This document shows, one piece after another, positions 62,601 to 64,000 of a stretch of 64,000 nucleotides of DNA (its first letter is position 1; every line of letters begins with the position of its first letter). The notes under the pieces are model-generated. The model saw only the letters and a list, made by a program, of their open reading frames with translations. It searched no databases and was not told the DNA's origin. The translations under genes and the position numbers were made by a program. Source of the DNA: Onchocerca lupi. Taxonomy: Eukaryota > Nematoda > Chromadorea > Rhabditida > Onchocercidae. The stretch spans positions 62,001 through 126,000 of the forward strand of contig JAOVVO010000168.1 in NCBI GenBank assembly GCA_028564675.1, written 5' to 3'.

Positions 62601-62970
62601 GCAATCAGAAAATATTGAAAGTGGGCAGCTTCTAAGTTATGTTTTCACATGCATCATGCATCCAATATATTCAATTATTGCGAATCGTTGTGAATTAAAT
62701 GATACTCACGAATTCACTTGAATTTGCCTGAAAATAGACAATTCTTCGTTTTTTAAATTTCATGAAAAAAAAATTCTTGCAGCAATAAATTTAGATCAAA
62801 ACCACACGAATTATTACAAAAACTTGAAACGAAAAGTAAAATGAAAGTAAAAACAAACCATCGCCATATTCTTTTGACGCGTTTTCGAAATCAAACGCAA
62901 GTTTTGTCATATTGCTTAACCAATAATCTTTGACAAACGTTCTTAGAATTCTTTCTGTTGTTGCACTTCG
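59668..62970 (-). pseudogene. Decayed cathepsin-L-like cysteine protease (peptidase C1A)
   Basis: Minus strand, recognisable pieces in gene order. 62970-62859: ERFNIN-type proregion (TTERILRTFVKDYWLSN) ending in phase 1. 62727-62710: tiny exon-like piece with a TGA. About 61654-61570: DEFSMMNEFRLP proregion end. 61052-60928: FPQNIVDC and SGCNGGTMNN of the mature enzyme. 60474-60247: VFEYVIKHGITKEAKYP, then a one-base frameshift before YVGIEQRCKL, GYAIIEKGDE and FGPVIAGISALKRHFRL. 59983-59881: NHAVMIVGYG with the catalytic His. 59767-59668: NSWGT, then TAG (59754-59752) where the family has Trp and TGA (59724-59722) where it has a basic residue. The exon with the active-site Cys (GxCGSCWAF) could not be found. 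Several independent disabling changes make this a pseudogene. Cathepsin-L families are expanded in parasitic nematodes. Confidence 0.82.
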
Positions 62971-64000
62971 CTAAAAATGTTTTGATTACGAGTATTTATG
63001 CACTTTTTTTATTATAAATATTATCAGTCAAATCACAAATGATAGAATAAGTGATGAGACGACAAAATCAATTGGGTAATCTGCATTTCTTGTTTTCTTC
63101 GGCTTTTTTGCCAGAATAGAACTCCGTCATGGATTCAACTGACATAATTCCAGTATCCGAAGGAAATTGTCCAGTGTCAATAAGAAATATCATGAAGAAA
63201 AAAGTAATTCTACTTCATCCAATTTCATTTATTTCATTTAAGAAAGTAAAAATCTGTCGAATAATTTTCGTTATTTACAGGAAAATATTTGATTCTAAAA
63301 AAAACCAATTTGAGAATGACAATATATGAGTCCATGATGGAAGCGATAAGTAGAAAACTTGAGCTAGAGTTAATTTCTTTCGCAACTGCCCCGAATCATT
63401 GATTTATCAAGTAAATTTTTTACTCCGGAAAAAATCATTTTGTCGGAAATTAGTTCATTTTTGTTCAGTTCCAGATCGACGAAGGATTCATCACGAAAAA
63501 TGGACTTCCCAATGAAACTAACCATGCAAGAAGACAGACTTGACAAGCTTTAGATAAATTTTTCAGATATAATAAGGATGCGAAGTTGCCGAAATCAATG
63601 GTTGGAGAGAGAAAAACCTCATTACGTTGAAAATTACTTAAAATGACTTGGTATGAACTGACGCAATTTTTTCGCCTAATTTTATGCTAAATTATTACTG
63701 ATACCGATGCGATCTGATTAGCCTAACATAACTCTCGAAGCTCTTCAGTAATCCAAAATTTGAAGATTGACCATCACCAATTGGTCTTGAATATAGAAAA
63801 TCCAGTAATTATAAAGCGAGCTAAGATTTTCAAGATAAATTAAGATTGATGAGAATGCATGGACTGGAAATATTTTAATTGAGACGAATACAATTTGATG
63901 ATGTCCCGCATTGTGATTGCTTGCATCGCTAAATTCAGATTTTAATTTGCATTTGAAATTAGAGTGATTAATTTATTTATAGCTAATTTATCAATGAAAT
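62971..64000. other. Right-hand end, no supported gene
   Basis: No signal-peptide exon for the protease pseudogene was found here. A plus-strand stretch at 63472-63630 stays open for 53 codons except one TGA (63541-63543), but I recognise no family in it. The frame at 63129-63329 (+) has no motif. Confidence 0.45.

Noticed and set aside
1..64000. Bacterial-type systems, CRISPR arrays, complete transposons or integrated virus
   Set aside because: No repeat-spacer arrays, no complete transposase, reverse transcriptase, integrase or capsid frame was recognised; the gene content is uniformly nematode.

Overview
The window looks like nuclear DNA of a nematode, most likely a filarial or other clade III worm. 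It is very AT-rich and full of poly-T runs. Genes are split into many short exons, with introns mostly of 150 to 700 bases and GT-AG ends. Several first exons sit just behind a TTTCAG-type acceptor with no upstream donor, as expected for spliced-leader trans-splicing. No bacterial operon signals, CRISPR array or complete transposon were seen. All gene models below were spliced by hand by keeping the reading frame across junctions and comparing with remembered family sequences. No search was run.

Layout. 361-1352 (+): 3' end of a GPN1 GTPase gene. 1353-6400: non-coding, with two long hairpins. 6401-9768 (+): NIPA-type magnesium transporter. 9769-17010: a long non-coding stretch. 17011-19894 (+): REEP1-4 type ER-shaping protein. 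22003-30209 (+): a 20-exon DEAH helicase, the Prp16/DHX38 orthologue known in C. elegans as mog-1. 32684-34874 (+): F-box/leucine-rich-repeat-like gene with one unresolved exon. 35490-35889 (+): broken fragment of mitochondrial ribosomal protein uL4m. 36596-37210 (-): small gene with the CDCA3/Tome-1 N-terminal signature. 39682-42448 (+): divergent Integrator subunit 15. 43452-48292 (+): proteasome ubiquitin receptor Rpn13/ADRM1. 49516-52632 (-): let-767/HSD17B12 3-ketoacyl-CoA reductase, tail to tail with Rpn13. 55602-58645 or further (+): SWAP70/DEF6-like PH plus coiled-coil protein. 59668-62970 (-): decayed cathepsin-L-like protease with a frameshift and several stop codons.

Most genes are housekeeping (RNA polymerase II assembly, splicing, snRNA processing, proteasome, ER shape, lipid elongation, Mg2+ transport) and do not form one pathway. 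No new multigene system was found. The points most worth a second look are the two miRNA-like hairpins near 4 kb, the two pseudogenes, the CDCA3-like gene, the INTS15 assignment, a GC-AG intron in rpn-13, a tandem splice acceptor in the SWAP70-like gene, and the rpn-13/let-767 neighbourhood, which I recall as also adjacent in C. elegans.
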